DNA of 64,000 nucleotides from Helicobacter cappadocius (GTDB lineage Bacteria; Campylobacterota; Campylobacteria; Campylobacterales; Helicobacteraceae): NCBI RefSeq assembly GCF_030688855.1, contig NZ_JAUYZK010000005.1, positions 62,001 to 126,000 of the forward strand, read 5' to 3'. Shown piece by piece: positions 1 to 9,487 of this stretch (position 1 is its first letter; each line of letters starts with the position of its first letter). The notes under the pieces were generated by a model. It saw only the letters and a program-made list of their open reading frames with translations, ran no database searches and was not told where the DNA came from. The position numbers and the translations under genes were made by a program.

Positions 1-34
1 TATTAGTGTGAGTTTTATTGTTAGGGGAGATGAA

Positions 35-1327
35 TTACATATATGAAATCATTACATCTGCAAATTCAGAACATTTTACTTCTTTTGCACCTTCCATAAG
101 TCGTGCAAAATCATAAGTAACTTTTTTTGACTGGATTGCTTTTTTCATAGAATCCACAACAAGATCAGCTGCTTCTAACCATCCCATATGACGGAGCATC
201 ATTTCTGCACTTAAGATAATAGATCCTGGATTGACTTTGTCTTGATTAGCATATTTTGGAGCTGTTCCATGTGTAGCTTCAAACATTGCAACACTATCAT
301 TCATATTTGCACCTGGTGCAATTCCAATACCTCCAACCATTGCTGCAAGTGCATCTGAAATATAGTCTCCATTTAGATTCATTGTGGCAATTACATCGTA
401 TTCTGCAGGACGCAAAAGGATCTGTTGTAAAAACGCATCAGCAATCACATCTTTGATGACGATTTCCTTCCCTGTTTTTGGGTTTTTAAATTTGCACCAA
501 GGACCATTGTCTATTAATGTTGCTCCAAATTCCTTTTGGGCTAGTTCGTATCCCCATTTCATAAATGCCCCTTCGGTAAATTTCATAATGTTACCTTTAT
601 GCACAAGTGTTACAGAATCTCTATCGTTATCTATAGCATATTCAATGGCTTTTCTTACCAAGCGATCGGTGCCTTCTTTACTTGCAGGTTTGATACCTAT
701 ACCACTACTTTGAGGAAAACGAATTTTGGTAACTTTCATTTCATTCATCAAGAAATCAATAATTTTTTTTGCTTCAGGAGTTCCTTGTGGAAATTCAATT
801 CCAGCATAGATATCCTCGCTATTCTCGCGAAATATAACCATATCTACTTTGTTTGGTTCTTTTACTGGACTTGGACTACCATACCATCTCACTGGACGCA
901 AACAAACATATAAATCCATCATTTGACGTAATGCAACATTGAGCGATCTAAATCCTTCCCCTACAGGAGTTGTTAAAGGACCTTTGATAGATACTTTGAA
1001 ATAGTTGATTGCATCTATAGTATCTGGTAATAGCCATTGTTGCATTGGCGTAAGAGATGATTCATTTTTAAATTTATTAAAGCATTTTTCACCTGTATAA
1101 ACTTCATACCAAGAAATTTTTCTCTCACCTTTGTATGCTTTTTGAATACTAGCATCGATAACTTTTATCATTGCGGGGGTAATATCTACTCCAATACCAT
1201 CTCCTTCAATATAGGGTATTACTGGATTATTGGGGACTTTTAATTTTCCGTTTGAGTCTAAAGTGATTGCTTCACCTTCTTTAGGTAGTTGCAAGAATTT
1301 TGGATTATAGCCATTGAAATTTGACAT
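35..1327 (-). CDS. icd: NADP-type isocitrate dehydrogenase
   Basis: Oxidatively decarboxylates isocitrate to 2-oxoglutarate in the TCA cycle; cytoplasmic dimer. The protein (430 aa) shows the family landmarks: [10 protein letters not shown] near the N-terminus, the substrate loop [13 protein letters not shown] (the Ser phosphorylated in E. coli Icd is present), [13 protein letters not shown], and the NADP-side [10 protein letters not shown] motif near the C-terminus. The start is placed at MSNFNGYN because AAGGAG lies 8 bases upstream; an open frame extends 16 codons further but has no ribosome site. It is divergent from gltA, so the first two oxidative TCA enzymes share a 173-bp intergenic region. 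Identification is secure. Confidence 0.97.
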   Translation of the reverse strand: MSNFNGYNPKFLQLPKEGEAITLDSNGKLKVPNNPVIPYIEGDGIGVDITPAMIKVIDASIQKAYKGERKISWYEVYTGEKCFNKFKNESSLTPMQQWLLPDTIDAINYFKVSIKGPLTTPVGEGFRSLNVALRQMMDLYVCLRPVRWYGSPSPVKEPNKVDMVIFRENSEDIYAGIEFPQGTPEAKKIIDFLMNEMKVTKIRFPQSSGIGIKPASKEGTDRLVRKAIEYAIDNDRDSVTLVHKGNIMKFTEGAFMKWGYELAQKEFGATLIDNGPWCKFKNPKTGKEIVIKDVIADAFLQQILLRPAEYDVIATMNLNGDYISDALAAMVGGIGIAPGANMNDSVAMFEATHGTAPKYANQDKVNPGSIILSAEMMLRHMGWLEAADLVVDSMKKAIQSKKVTYDFARLMEGAKEVKCSEFADVMISYM

Positions 1328-1500
1328 TTGATTTCTCCTTTGAAGTTTTAAAAATAATATCGCATAGTTTAGCACTAAAAAATAAAATTATATGAGATAT
1401 TTGATTTTATTTGATATTTTTTGTTTGGATTAAGTTAGATTAAGTCTTTATGTGTAGAATGATTAATATGGTTTGTTCAAAAAATCGAAAGGATTGCAGA

Positions 1501-2784
1501 ATGGGAACAATAAGTTTAATTAATAACGAGACAAATGAGAAGTTTGATTTTAATATCATCAACTGCACTAGAGGACCAAAAGCTGTAGATTTTTCTAAGC
1601 TATTTGAGACGGCGGGGATTTTTTCATATGATCCCGGATATGGCTCTACGGCAGGTTGTGAATCTACTATTAGTTACATTGATGGAAAAAAGGGAGAGTT
1701 GCTTTATAAGGGGCATAAAGTTGAAGAACTAGTTGCTAAGTATAAATTTACTGATGTTTGTAAGCTTCTTATTAATGAAGAGTTACCTAAGGATGAAAAA
1801 GAATCCAAAGAATTTGATCTAGAACTCAGACATCGCAGTTTTTTACATGAAGGATTGATAAATCTTTTTTCAGCTTTTCCTGATGGAGCACATCCTATGG
1901 CAACTTTGTCTTCAGGGGTCTCAGTGCTATCCACTTTATATTTTGATCATAAAGATATGGAAGATGAAGATGATTATCAGACAATGGCGCGAAGGATTAT
2001 TGCAAAAATACCCACAATGGTTGCATTTTGCTATAGAAATTCTGTGGGAGCTCCTTTTATTTATCCAGATATTCAACGTTCTTATGTGGAAAATTTTCTG
2101 TATATGTTACGAGCTTATCCGCACGGAAAGCTCAAGCAGACTATTAAGGGAACAGAAGAAATTACATCTTTAGAGATTGAGGCGTTAGATAAAATTTTTA
2201 CTCTTCATGCCGATCACGGTCAGAATGCTTCTACAACGACAGTTAGAAATGTTGCCTCAACAGGTGTGCATCCTTATGCAGCTATTGCTGCAGGTATTTC
2301 CGCTCTATGGGGACCAGCACACGGGGGAGCAAATGAAAAGGTTCTCAAACAGCTCAACGAAATAGGTGATGTTAAAAATGTTGATAAATTTATTGATAGA
2401 GCAAAAGACAAAAATGATCCTTTTAGGTTGATGGGTTTTGGACATAGGGTATATAAAAACTACGATCCCCGAGCGAAGGTGTTGAAAAATCTAAAAGATG
2501 AATTAGATAAAAAAGGTATTCGCATGGATCATCATTTGAGTGAAATAGCTCAAAAAGTAGAAGAAGTTGCTTTAAGTGATGAATACTTTATAGAAAGAAA
2601 CTTGTATCCAAATGTAGATTTCTACTCAGGTATTATTTTAACAGCATTAAAAATCCCTACACAGCTTTTTACTCCGATTTTCGTAATAGGTAGAATGCCT
2701 GGCTGGTGTGCTCAATTACTTGAACATATTAAAAATCCTCACGCAAGAATCACCCGTCCTAGACAGGTGTATTTGGGTAAATAA
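1501..2784 (+). CDS. gltA: Citrate synthase (type II)
   Basis: Condenses acetyl-CoA with oxaloacetate. The 427-aa protein carries the catalytic set: [29 protein letters not shown] and the catalytic Asp in NVDFYSGI. The N-terminal beta-rich extension (with [13 protein letters not shown]) is that of the type II hexameric enzymes of Gram-negative bacteria. The start at MGTISLIN is preceded by AAAGGA at about 8 bases; an in-frame ATG 51 bases upstream has no such site. It is divergent from icd and followed by a hairpin that separates it from the next gene. Confidence 0.97.
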   Translation: MGTISLINNETNEKFDFNIINCTRGPKAVDFSKLFETAGIFSYDPGYGSTAGCESTISYIDGKKGELLYKGHKVEELVAKYKFTDVCKLLINEELPKDEKESKEFDLELRHRSFLHEGLINLFSAFPDGAHPMATLSSGVSVLSTLYFDHKDMEDEDDYQTMARRIIAKIPTMVAFCYRNSVGAPFIYPDIQRSYVENFLYMLRAYPHGKLKQTIKGTEEITSLEIEALDKIFTLHADHGQNASTTTVRNVASTGVHPYAAIAAGISALWGPAHGGANEKVLKQLNEIGDVKNVDKFIDRAKDKNDPFRLMGFGHRVYKNYDPRAKVLKNLKDELDKKGIRMDHHLSEIAQKVEEVALSDEYFIERNLYPNVDFYSGIILTALKIPTQLFTPIFVIGRMPGWCAQLLEHIKNPHARITRPRQVYLGK

Positions 2785-2788
2785 TTTT

Positions 2789-2818
2789 AATTTAGGTCTG
2801 TAACTACAGGCCTAAATT
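2789..2818 (+). terminator. Terminator-like hairpin after gltA
   Basis: AATTTAGG pairs with CCTAAATT and an inner CTGT/ACAG pair closes an AACT loop, with one T-G mismatch between the two blocks. It lies 5 bases after the gltA stop. There is no strong T run, so termination efficiency is uncertain. Confidence 0.55.
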
Positions 2819-2876
2819 CAAGACAAAACTATCACAATAACATTTTAAGTAATATCTTTAGAGGGGGCAGGATTTG

Positions 2877-3815
2877 ATGATGAATTTTTTTAGAAGCATA
2901 AGTGATTTTAGTGCTAAATATTTGGCACTTATTGTGGTTATTTTTACGGCTTTAGCATTATTCTTTCCTAGTTATTTTTCATTCATTAGACCTATTTTTA
3001 TCAATCCTCTATTGGGTTTGATTATGTTTGGAATGGGATTGAGCATAAAAATACAAGACTTTAAACTACTTTTCAAAAAACCAAAAGAAGTGATTATAGG
3101 CGTGGTTGCTCAATTTGTAGTGATGCCATTTTTAGCTTTTGTGCTAGTGAAGGTTTTTGCACTTCCTGTGGAAATTGCTATTGGAGTTATACTTGTTGGG
3201 GCAAGTCCGGGTGGAACAAGCTCAAATGTTATCACCTATTTGTCAAAAGGCGATGTAGCATTATCGGTGGCTATTACTAGTTGTACAACTTTTCTAGCAC
3301 CTATTATGACCCCGTTTCTAATTTATATCTTAGCTGGTGAGAGCATAAAGATTGATATGTTTGGAATGTTTTATAGTATCGTTCAGGTTGTTATTATCCC
3401 TATTATCTTGGGAGCTATTATTCATAAATTTTTCCCAAAATTTGCACACTTGATACAAGGAGTGTTGCCTCTTATATCAACTATTGGTATTGTTGCTATC
3501 ATTGCTTCAATTGTGAGTAGAAATTCTGCAAATCTCCTCTCAAGTAGTTTTATGATTGTTTTAATCGTTATTTTACATAATCTTTTTGGCTATTTGTTGG
3601 GCTTTGTGATAGGAAAAATTACAAAACAACCGTTGGCAAAAATAAAGGCGATTTCAATTGAGGTAGGTATGCAAAACTCTGGATTAGCAGCTTCTTTAGC
3701 TGTTACACACTTCGCGTTTTATCCTCTTGCAAGTGTCCCTGCTGCCATATTTAGTGTATGGCACAATATATCAGGAGGAATTTTAGCGAGTATTTATTCA
3801 AGGATGAAAAATTAA
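2877..3815 (+). CDS. Bile acid:sodium symporter (BASS) family transporter
   Basis: Integral membrane protein of about 312 aa with some 9-10 hydrophobic helices. The family core is plain: GASPGGTSSNVITYLSKGD in the middle and EVGMQNSGLAASLAVTHF towards the C-terminus, the two sites that form the crossing helices and sodium sites in the BASS fold. Two adjacent ATGs (2877, 2880) follow a GAGGGGG ribosome site. Family members carry bile acids, pyruvate, pantothenate or other organic anions with sodium; the substrate cannot be read here. It stands alone between the gltA hairpin and a convergent gene. Confidence 0.88.
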   Translation: MMNFFRSISDFSAKYLALIVVIFTALALFFPSYFSFIRPIFINPLLGLIMFGMGLSIKIQDFKLLFKKPKEVIIGVVAQFVVMPFLAFVLVKVFALPVEIAIGVILVGASPGGTSSNVITYLSKGDVALSVAITSCTTFLAPIMTPFLIYILAGESIKIDMFGMFYSIVQVVIIPIILGAIIHKFFPKFAHLIQGVLPLISTIGIVAIIASIVSRNSANLLSSSFMIVLIVILHNLFGYLLGFVIGKITKQPLAKIKAISIEVGMQNSGLAASLAVTHFAFYPLASVPAAIFSVWHNISGGILASIYSRMKN

Positions 3816-3851
3816 AATAGACTTATAAGCTTCAAATTTCACTAAGATGGA

Positions 3852-5864
3852 TTATTTGATAATATGACCTTTTATCAAAAGATATAAACTCAAATCGTCG
3901 AGTTCGTTTTGTTTTTGGTATATTTCCTTTGCTAAATCCTCATCATTTTCTATATTTCTCTTTTGTGCGGTGGTGGTAAAATACTCCAAGCCAAAATCTG
4001 GTGTGTATAGAAATTGTTCATTTCCTATTACTTCAAAACCTAATGCTATTTTATTTCTTTGAAATGATAGTGTGTGATTATTGCTAAAAAGTGGTGTTCC
4101 AAAACTGTGATACACGAAACCTTTTGGAGAAACTAACTCTACAATAGTGGGAGTAATGTCAATATGCGATCCAATATTGGCAAGTTGTTTTGGTGATAGC
4201 ACAGGAGAGTATAGGATGAATGGTACAGTATGTGTAATGCTTGGTTTGTTTGTAGGAATTGGGGAAATTCTACCGTAATGATCAGCTGTAATTACAAATA
4301 ACGAATCCGGAAAAACTTGAGACATTTTTAAAATAAAATGGGTAACTTGTTTATCATACCACCAAATATGTCCTAGAATATTTGCATCCATTCCGTTGGT
4401 TATTTTATTTTTTGGAAAATTTTCTTTCCAAAAATTCTGTATTTTCTGTATTGGAACATCAAAATAATTCAAATCAACATCATAAGGAGGGTGTACAGAA
4501 CTTGTCATTATCATATTGAAAGTTGGTTTTGAGCTAAGAGAAACTTTTTGTCCAATAAAATCAAACAAAATATTATCGTGAACACCCCATTCGTTTTGTA
4601 TATGTTTTTGATAATTTTTGCCTTTGGCAAATTTTAGCACATTGATCGCATCATATGTTTTGTCAAAACCTTCAATTGTTGCAATTTTTGCAAATTCTCC
4701 CCATACGCTATAGCCACCATAATAAAATGTACTTTCATAACCTAGTTGATGGAAGATATTGCCCGGTGCAGTTTCAAATAATGAAAAACGTCCTAATAAT
4801 TTATAAAGTAAAAAATCAGTTTGAGGTATTCCTGTGAGCTGAACTCCTAGGCTTCTGGTGGTGCAGGGTGCATTTTCCAAAAAATGTGCTAATTTGAATC
4901 CGTGTTTATTATCTATGAGGGATTTTAATCCTGATGTCAGACCTATTTTGTCAAATACAGGATCAAATGCCCAGTCGCTAAAACTTTCAGATATGATGTA
5001 AAAAATATGTTTGATTTGAACATTTGATGTATTGGTGCTTGTGTGGGAAATGAATGGATAAATATCTAATGGAGCTCGGGGGGGGGGGGTAATATTAAAG
5101 TAGTTTTGAGCGATTTTAAGCTCTTTTTCTGTAGAAAAATTCATTTTTGCTAGAGATTTATTATCGTTAAAACTTCCTAAGACTTTGTAAAGATTTCTAA
5201 GAAAACCATGTTGAGTGCGTTTAAGAAAAACATCCTTGGGGGGCAATAAGGTATCATCAAGTTTGTTTTTTACGCTCAATGTATAAAGTAACGCACAAAT
5301 GTTGAGCACACCAATAAAAACAATAACCATATAAACGGATTTTTTAGCAATGGTCAAAAAACATTCAAAAATTTTTAATGTTTTTTTAAAAAAAATACAA
5401 TAGGCAATACTTCCAATTATCCAAATAAGAATTTTGATTATCACTCCATACTGTCCGCTAAAGCCAGTTTTGATGATTGCTATAGTATCGTTATTTATGA
5501 ATTCAAAGAGCGTAGTATTAAAACCATCTGTGTAGATTTGATAAAATAACATTTCAGAAATACCCAAAAATAAGCAAAGTGCAAAAATAATATATGCGTA
5601 AATATTAGAAAATCTAGCATATGAGGGAAACAAGATAATGAATTCACTTATTACTAAATAAATTATGGCGAAAAATGCTATATATCGATTATCATACTGC
5701 AGACCTATGCCCAAATTCTTTATTACTTCATAAAATCCAACATCTCCCATGAAATGTTCGTATATTCCTACATATAAGACAAAACTAACACGTATGATAA
5801 AAAGTAAAAATATTAAAAATAATGTAAAAACAATCGTTTTTGCTATTGGGTTTAAAAACTTCAT
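3852..5864 (-). CDS. Membrane-anchored sulfatase-fold transferase (LTA synthase / phosphoglycerol transferase-like), phase-variable
   Basis: A 670-aa protein with about five N-terminal membrane helices (within residues 1-200) and a periplasmic alkaline-phosphatase/sulfatase-fold domain from residue 285 on. Landmarks: ISESFSDW at 291-298, the TTRS segment at 335-338 where the LtaS family places its nucleophilic Thr, ADHYGR, and SHIDITPTIVEL near the end. The family transfers phosphoglycerol or phosphoethanolamine from phospholipid onto surface glycans or lipids; the acceptor is unknown. It resembles LtaS/OpgB more than the EptA/EptC group. A run of 12 G on the plus strand (5078-5089) encodes Pro260-262 in the linker between the two parts. 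The tract is in frame here, so the gene reads ON. Confidence 0.85.
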   Translation of the reverse strand: MKFLNPIAKTIVFTLFLIFLLFIIRVSFVLYVGIYEHFMGDVGFYEVIKNLGIGLQYDNRYIAFFAIIYLVISEFIILFPSYARFSNIYAYIIFALCLFLGISEMLFYQIYTDGFNTTLFEFINNDTIAIIKTGFSGQYGVIIKILIWIIGSIAYCIFFKKTLKIFECFLTIAKKSVYMVIVFIGVLNICALLYTLSVKNKLDDTLLPPKDVFLKRTQHGFLRNLYKVLGSFNDNKSLAKMNFSTEKELKIAQNYFNITPPPRAPLDIYPFISHTSTNTSNVQIKHIFYIISESFSDWAFDPVFDKIGLTSGLKSLIDNKHGFKLAHFLENAPCTTRSLGVQLTGIPQTDFLLYKLLGRFSLFETAPGNIFHQLGYESTFYYGGYSVWGEFAKIATIEGFDKTYDAINVLKFAKGKNYQKHIQNEWGVHDNILFDFIGQKVSLSSKPTFNMIMTSSVHPPYDVDLNYFDVPIQKIQNFWKENFPKNKITNGMDANILGHIWWYDKQVTHFILKMSQVFPDSLFVITADHYGRISPIPTNKPSITHTVPFILYSPVLSPKQLANIGSHIDITPTIVELVSPKGFVYHSFGTPLFSNNHTLSFQRNKIALGFEVIGNEQFLYTPDFGLEYFTTTAQKRNIENDEDLAKEIYQKQNELDDLSLYLLIKGHIIK
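5078..5089. repeat. 12-base poly-G (poly-C in the gene) slippage tract
   Basis: Twelve consecutive G on the plus strand, by far the longest G/C homopolymer in this AT-rich window. It sits inside the sulfatase-fold gene at codons 259-263. Gain or loss of one base would cut off the whole catalytic domain. Tracts of this length are the usual phase-variation switch in Helicobacter and Campylobacter. Confidence 0.9.
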
Positions 5865-6301
5865 ATTCTCTGCTTTAAGCTATTTAATTTTTGAGTAGAT
5901 TTGAGTGAATAAAACTTCTACTTTGATTAATTCTAACATATTTTATTTAGAAAATTTGAAAATATTACCAAAACAGTATTTTGAGTCAGCATAATTTTTC
6001 TCATTACATAAACGAATATTTTCTGATATTATGTGGAACCCTTTGAATTTTAATAGGGCTAGGCGAAGAATTAAAACCAAAATACAGAGTTTGATTTTTG
6101 TTGCTAGATAGCTTTGGTCGCATTAGTAAAAGTTGGTTTTGATAGAATAATTTAGAATTATAGAACCTATTGCAATACTAGGAAAAACATATGGAATTTT
6201 CTCGTTTATTTTTTTAAGATTCTTGTTTGAGAACTAACCATTTTTTAATTCTTCTTTGAGTAAGATAAGCTGAATCAACTTTTTAAAGATATGAGCGTGA
6301 A
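5865..6301. other. 437-bp non-coding stretch between divergent genes
   Basis: Lies between the starts of the sulfatase-fold gene (leftward) and the response regulator (rightward), so it should hold both promoters. It is AT-rich. The only open frames are under 40 codons and lack ribosome sites. I saw no repeat, tRNA or convincing operator. Confidence 0.6.
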
Positions 6302-6970
6302 ATGCATAATAGGGTATTGTTGCTAGAAGATGATGTTTTGCTTTCAGAGATTCTTATAGAGTTTTTAAATGAACATCACTTCAATATTCATCATTGTACA
6401 GATGCGTTGGAGGCAATGGATATTGCATATGAACAAAACTTTGATATTTATCTTTTAGATGTGATGATACCTGATGGAGATGGGTTTAAGGTGCTTAAGA
6501 GTTTGCGAGAGATGGGAAAAACTACCCCAGCAATTTTTATCACTTCTTTATCAAGTATGCAAAATCTTGAGCAAGGTTATCAGAGTGGATGTGATGACTA
6601 TATCCGCAAACCTTTTGAACTTGAGGAATTATTGCTCAGAATCAATGTCTTGCTCAAAAGAAATTTTGCTCATAAAAATACAGATTTTGAAGATTTTGGA
6701 AATGGAGTGCGTTTTGAATTTCATACAAAAGCAGTTTATCAGGGTGATAGACTCTTATTTCTACCCAAAAAAGAAATCAAGCTTTTGAGTATTTTTGTGG
6801 AAAAACCCAATCAATTTATCACACAACAAGAGATATTTGATGAATTATGGGGGTATGATGAACAACCAAGTGATATGAGTTTGCGTGTGTATATCAAAAA
6901 CCTTCGCAGCCTTATTGGAAAGGATAAAATTGTCAATCAAAGAGGAAATGGCTATTGTTATGTCAAATGA
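6302..6970 (+). CDS. OmpR-family response regulator
   Basis: Cytoplasmic DNA-binding regulator, 222 aa. The receiver domain (about 1-120) has the acidic pocket LLEDD, the phospho-acceptor Asp in YLLDVMIPDGDGF, the Thr/Ser of FITSLSS and the Lys of RKPFELEEL. The C-terminal half is a winged helix ending in RVYIKNLRSLIGKD and RGNGYCYVK, typical of the OmpR/PhoB group. It overlaps the sensor kinase gene by 11 bases, so the two are translationally linked. The target genes are unknown; the divergent phase-variable sulfatase gene is an obvious candidate but nothing in the sequence proves it. Confidence 0.93.
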   Translation: MHNRVLLLEDDVLLSEILIEFLNEHHFNIHHCTDALEAMDIAYEQNFDIYLLDVMIPDGDGFKVLKSLREMGKTTPAIFITSLSSMQNLEQGYQSGCDDYIRKPFELEELLLRINVLLKRNFAHKNTDFEDFGNGVRFEFHTKAVYQGDRLLFLPKKEIKLLSIFVEKPNQFITQQEIFDELWGYDEQPSDMSLRVYIKNLRSLIGKDKIVNQRGNGYCYVK

Positions 6971-8195
6971 TGAGGAAAAATCTGTTATCTTAAAGATTCT
7001 TTCTCTTTATATTATTACAACAATGATATTTTTAGGGATATTTTTCGGTGCTTATTATAATCGTAGTTATGGGCTTATATTACATGAGAGATCAAATGAG
7101 TTGCGTGAAGTTTATGAAGATTTGATACGAACGCTTGATAAAAATCATAGCATTAATCAACATACTTTAAGTGAGCTTCTCAATGTAAATCCAAATCTTC
7201 ATGTGATGATATTAGATAAGAATAAGGTTCCAGTTTACAACAATCTTAATATGGTATTGCCAGAAAAATATCTCAATAAGAAAAATGGTATTTATGTGTT
7301 TGATGGCTATGTGTTTATCGACTCCAAGCCACCAAAACATCGAAAAATTCATAAAAAAAATCTATCAAGATCTGATTTATTTTCACAATATCAAGTCATT
7401 ATTCGTGGAAGTAATATTACTTCAGATATTTGGTGGTTGCGAGTGAAGATGATAGGGTTTTTATTGCTGTCTTTACTGAGTGTGGGGGTGATTGCATATT
7501 TTTTACTCAAATTTTCCTTGAAACCCTATAAAAATAAAATCAGTTTTCTTAATCGCTTTATTAAAGATACTACGCACGAGATAAATACGCCTATAAGTGT
7601 AATATTAATGAGTATTGAGAGAATAGAAAAAGAAGAAATTTCTGAAAGCAATCTTAAAAAAATCAATCGTATCCATATTGCCGCTAAGACACTTGCGAGT
7701 ATTTATAGAAATATTGCTTTTTATAGTGTCGCTCAGCAAAAAGATAAAAGTATTTGTGTGGATGTAAAAGAACTCTTAGAACAAAGATTAGAGTTTTTCG
7801 ATCCATTGTTTGTGCAGAAAAACCTTAATATTAGGACTTCTTTTGCTCCTTCTTTTATCAATGCAACTATAGATGAGATGGGATGCGTGATCGACAATCT
7901 TTTGAGTAATGCTATTAAATACAATAAAAAAAATGGAGAAATACAAATCAATCTTGAACCAAATAAACTTTCTATCAAAGACACAGGATGTGGGATATAT
8001 GAAGAGAATATGAAAAATATTTTTGAACGTTATATCCGATATAACCATTCTCAAGGTGGATTTGGTATTGGATTAGCTCTTGTCAAAGAGCTTTGTGATC
8101 GTTATGGTGTTGCTATTAAATGTGAAAGCAAAGTAGGGGAAGGGAGCTTGTTTGTTTTGGAGTGGAAAAAAATACCTAGTAGTAAAATCTTATAG
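6960..8195 (+). CDS. Sensor histidine kinase
   Basis: Inner-membrane kinase of about 411 aa and likely partner of the preceding regulator. Two membrane helices (ILSLYIITTMIFLGIFFGAYY and a second after about residue 165) flank a periplasmic sensor region of some 130 residues. The H-box is DTTHEINTPISVIL, followed by the N-box NLLSNAIKYNKK, G1 KDTGCGI and G2 GGFGIGLALVKEL. The start is set at MSNDEE, downstream of AGAGG and overlapping the regulator's stop; ATG 6948 is possible. The ligand cannot be told. Its 3' end overlaps the convergent uppS by 6 bases. Confidence 0.92.
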   Translation: MSNDEEKSVILKILSLYIITTMIFLGIFFGAYYNRSYGLILHERSNELREVYEDLIRTLDKNHSINQHTLSELLNVNPNLHVMILDKNKVPVYNNLNMVLPEKYLNKKNGIYVFDGYVFIDSKPPKHRKIHKKNLSRSDLFSQYQVIIRGSNITSDIWWLRVKMIGFLLLSLLSVGVIAYFLLKFSLKPYKNKISFLNRFIKDTTHEINTPISVILMSIERIEKEEISESNLKKINRIHIAAKTLASIYRNIAFYSVAQQKDKSICVDVKELLEQRLEFFDPLFVQKNLNIRTSFAPSFINATIDEMGCVIDNLLSNAIKYNKKNGEIQINLEPNKLSIKDTGCGIYEENMKNIFERYIRYNHSQGGFGIGLALVKELCDRYGVAIKCESKVGEGSLFVLEWKKIPSSKIL

Positions 8196-8879
8196 CCCTC
8201 CAAATCTTCTTGTGCGTTCTTGATAGGATTGTATGATTTTGTGGAGTTCTGTAGGGGTAAAATCAGGCCAAAGTGTTGTGCTGAAAAATAATTCTGCATA
8301 GCTTGATTGCCAAAGTAAAAAATTCGATAATCGCATTTCTCCACCTGTGCGAATGAGTAAATCTACATCCGGGATTCCTGCTGTATCGAGGTTTGATTGT
8401 ATGAGTTCTTCAATGTTGGATTCTTCTTTATAGGATTTTTTTGACAATATTTTTTCAAAAGTTCTTTTTATTTCATCCCTTGATCCATAATTTAGAGCTA
8501 AAATTTGTGTCAGTGCAGTGTTTGAAGATGTGGTTTTTTCTAGATCCTTGATAAGTGCTTTTAGTGGATCGTTAAAAGCATCAATATTTCCAATCGCTTT
8601 GAACCGTATATTGTTTTGATGATAAGTATTAGCTTCTTCTAGTAGATATTTTTTTAGACTTTTCATCAAAAAATCAACCTCAGTTTTTGGGCGATTCCAA
8701 TTTTCTGTTGAAAAGGCATATAAGGTCAAGTAAGAAATATCATTTTTTGCACACCATTGAGTGATTTCTCTAACTGTCTGAATACCCTTCTTGTGACCTT
8801 GAGTACGCATTTTTCCTTTTTGTTTTGCCCATCTTCCATTTCCATCCATAATGATGGCTAAATGTTTTAATGTATTCAA
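8190..8879 (-). CDS. uppS: Undecaprenyl diphosphate synthase
   Basis: Cis-prenyltransferase making the C55 lipid carrier for peptidoglycan and O-antigen. Family signatures: AIIMDGNGRWAK with the catalytic Asp, GHKKG, LTLYAFSTENWNRP, and the C-terminal PDVDLLIRTGGEMRLSNFLLWQ. I place the start at the TTG of LNTLKHLAIIMDG, because AAGGAG lies 6 bases before it; the ATG 18 bases upstream would put that site inside the gene. Length is then 229 aa, normal for the family. Confidence 0.95.
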   Translation of the reverse strand: MNTLKHLAIIMDGNGRWAKQKGKMRTQGHKKGIQTVREITQWCAKNDISYLTLYAFSTENWNRPKTEVDFLMKSLKKYLLEEANTYHQNNIRFKAIGNIDAFNDPLKALIKDLEKTTSSNTALTQILALNYGSRDEIKRTFEKILSKKSYKEESNIEELIQSNLDTAGIPDVDLLIRTGGEMRLSNFLLWQSSYAELFFSTTLWPDFTPTELHKIIQSYQERTRRFGGL

Positions 8880-9006
8880 TCTTCTCTCCTTGAGCATTCA
8901 TCTATTAGATATGCAATATGTTGCCACCAATCAATTTAGATATAAAAAAACTTCTAATTTTAGCTAATCTATTGGGGACTTTATTATTAAAAAATTATTA
9001 AAATGC

Positions 9007-9012
9007 TATAAA
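9007..9012 (+). promoter_or_regulatory. Extended -10 promoter of the rhodanese gene
   Basis: TGCTATAAA, an extended -10 of the kind usual in Helicobacter, 25 bases before the rhodanese ATG. No clear -35 box. Confidence 0.5.
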
Positions 9013-9036
9013 AATTATGAGTTAAGGTGTGTAAGA

Positions 9037-9390
9037 ATGCAAGAAGAAAATTTGAGAAATAAAAAGCTCTTAGGCAAACACAATAAGAGTTATGCTAATC
9101 CTGTGTATTTAGATGGATTTAATCCTGAAGAGTATATAGTGATAGATATACGTCATCCATATGATTTTAAAGAAGGTCATTTGCAAGGATCTATAAATAT
9201 AACAGATTTGCGTACTATAGCCACTATAGCACAAAACAATAAGGATAAAAAAGTTCTTTTGCAATGCTATAGCGGACATACTGCCTCAGTTTATGGTAGC
9301 GAACTTGTGAATGCAGGGTTTGATAATATTTATTATTTAGATGAAAATATTGCAGATTTTGAGGATCATGGAATCTTATTGCAGAGTTAA
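9037..9390 (+). CDS. Rhodanese-domain protein
   Basis: Single-domain rhodanese of 117 aa, likely cytoplasmic (no signal peptide). The fold is marked by VIDIRHPYDFKEGHLQGSINI and the active-site loop CYSGHTAS, whose Cys would carry the persulfide. AAGG lies about 9 bases before the ATG. The 30-residue N-terminal lead is rich in Lys and Asn and not obviously part of the fold. It is a single-gene unit with its own promoter, upstream of the export operon. The physiological sulfur donor and acceptor are unknown. Confidence 0.9.
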   Translation: MQEENLRNKKLLGKHNKSYANPVYLDGFNPEEYIVIDIRHPYDFKEGHLQGSINITDLRTIATIAQNNKDKKVLLQCYSGHTASVYGSELVNAGFDNIYYLDENIADFEDHGILLQS

Positions 9391-9443
9391 TTTTGTGATA
9401 GGTATTTAAAAATTCTCATAATGGGCTTTTATTAAAAATATGC

Positions 9444-9449
9444 TATAGT
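9444..9449 (+). promoter_or_regulatory. Extended -10 promoter of the TolC-HlyD-ABC2 operon
   Basis: TGCTATAGT, extended -10, about 40 bases before the first gene of the export operon. Confidence 0.5.
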
Positions 9450-9487
9450 TAGAAATCTTAAGTTTCAAACATCAATCAGGCATATCC

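Noticed and set aside
384-913. Long plus-strand open frames opposite icd
   Set aside because: They are antisense shadows of a well conserved gene, with no ribosome site or protein-like pattern; the same applies to other opposite-strand frames across the window.
6004-6123. A 39-codon minus-strand frame in the 437-bp gap before the response regulator
   Set aside because: No ribosome site, no hydrophobic or domain pattern, and not linked to a neighbour; probably chance in an open AT-rich region.
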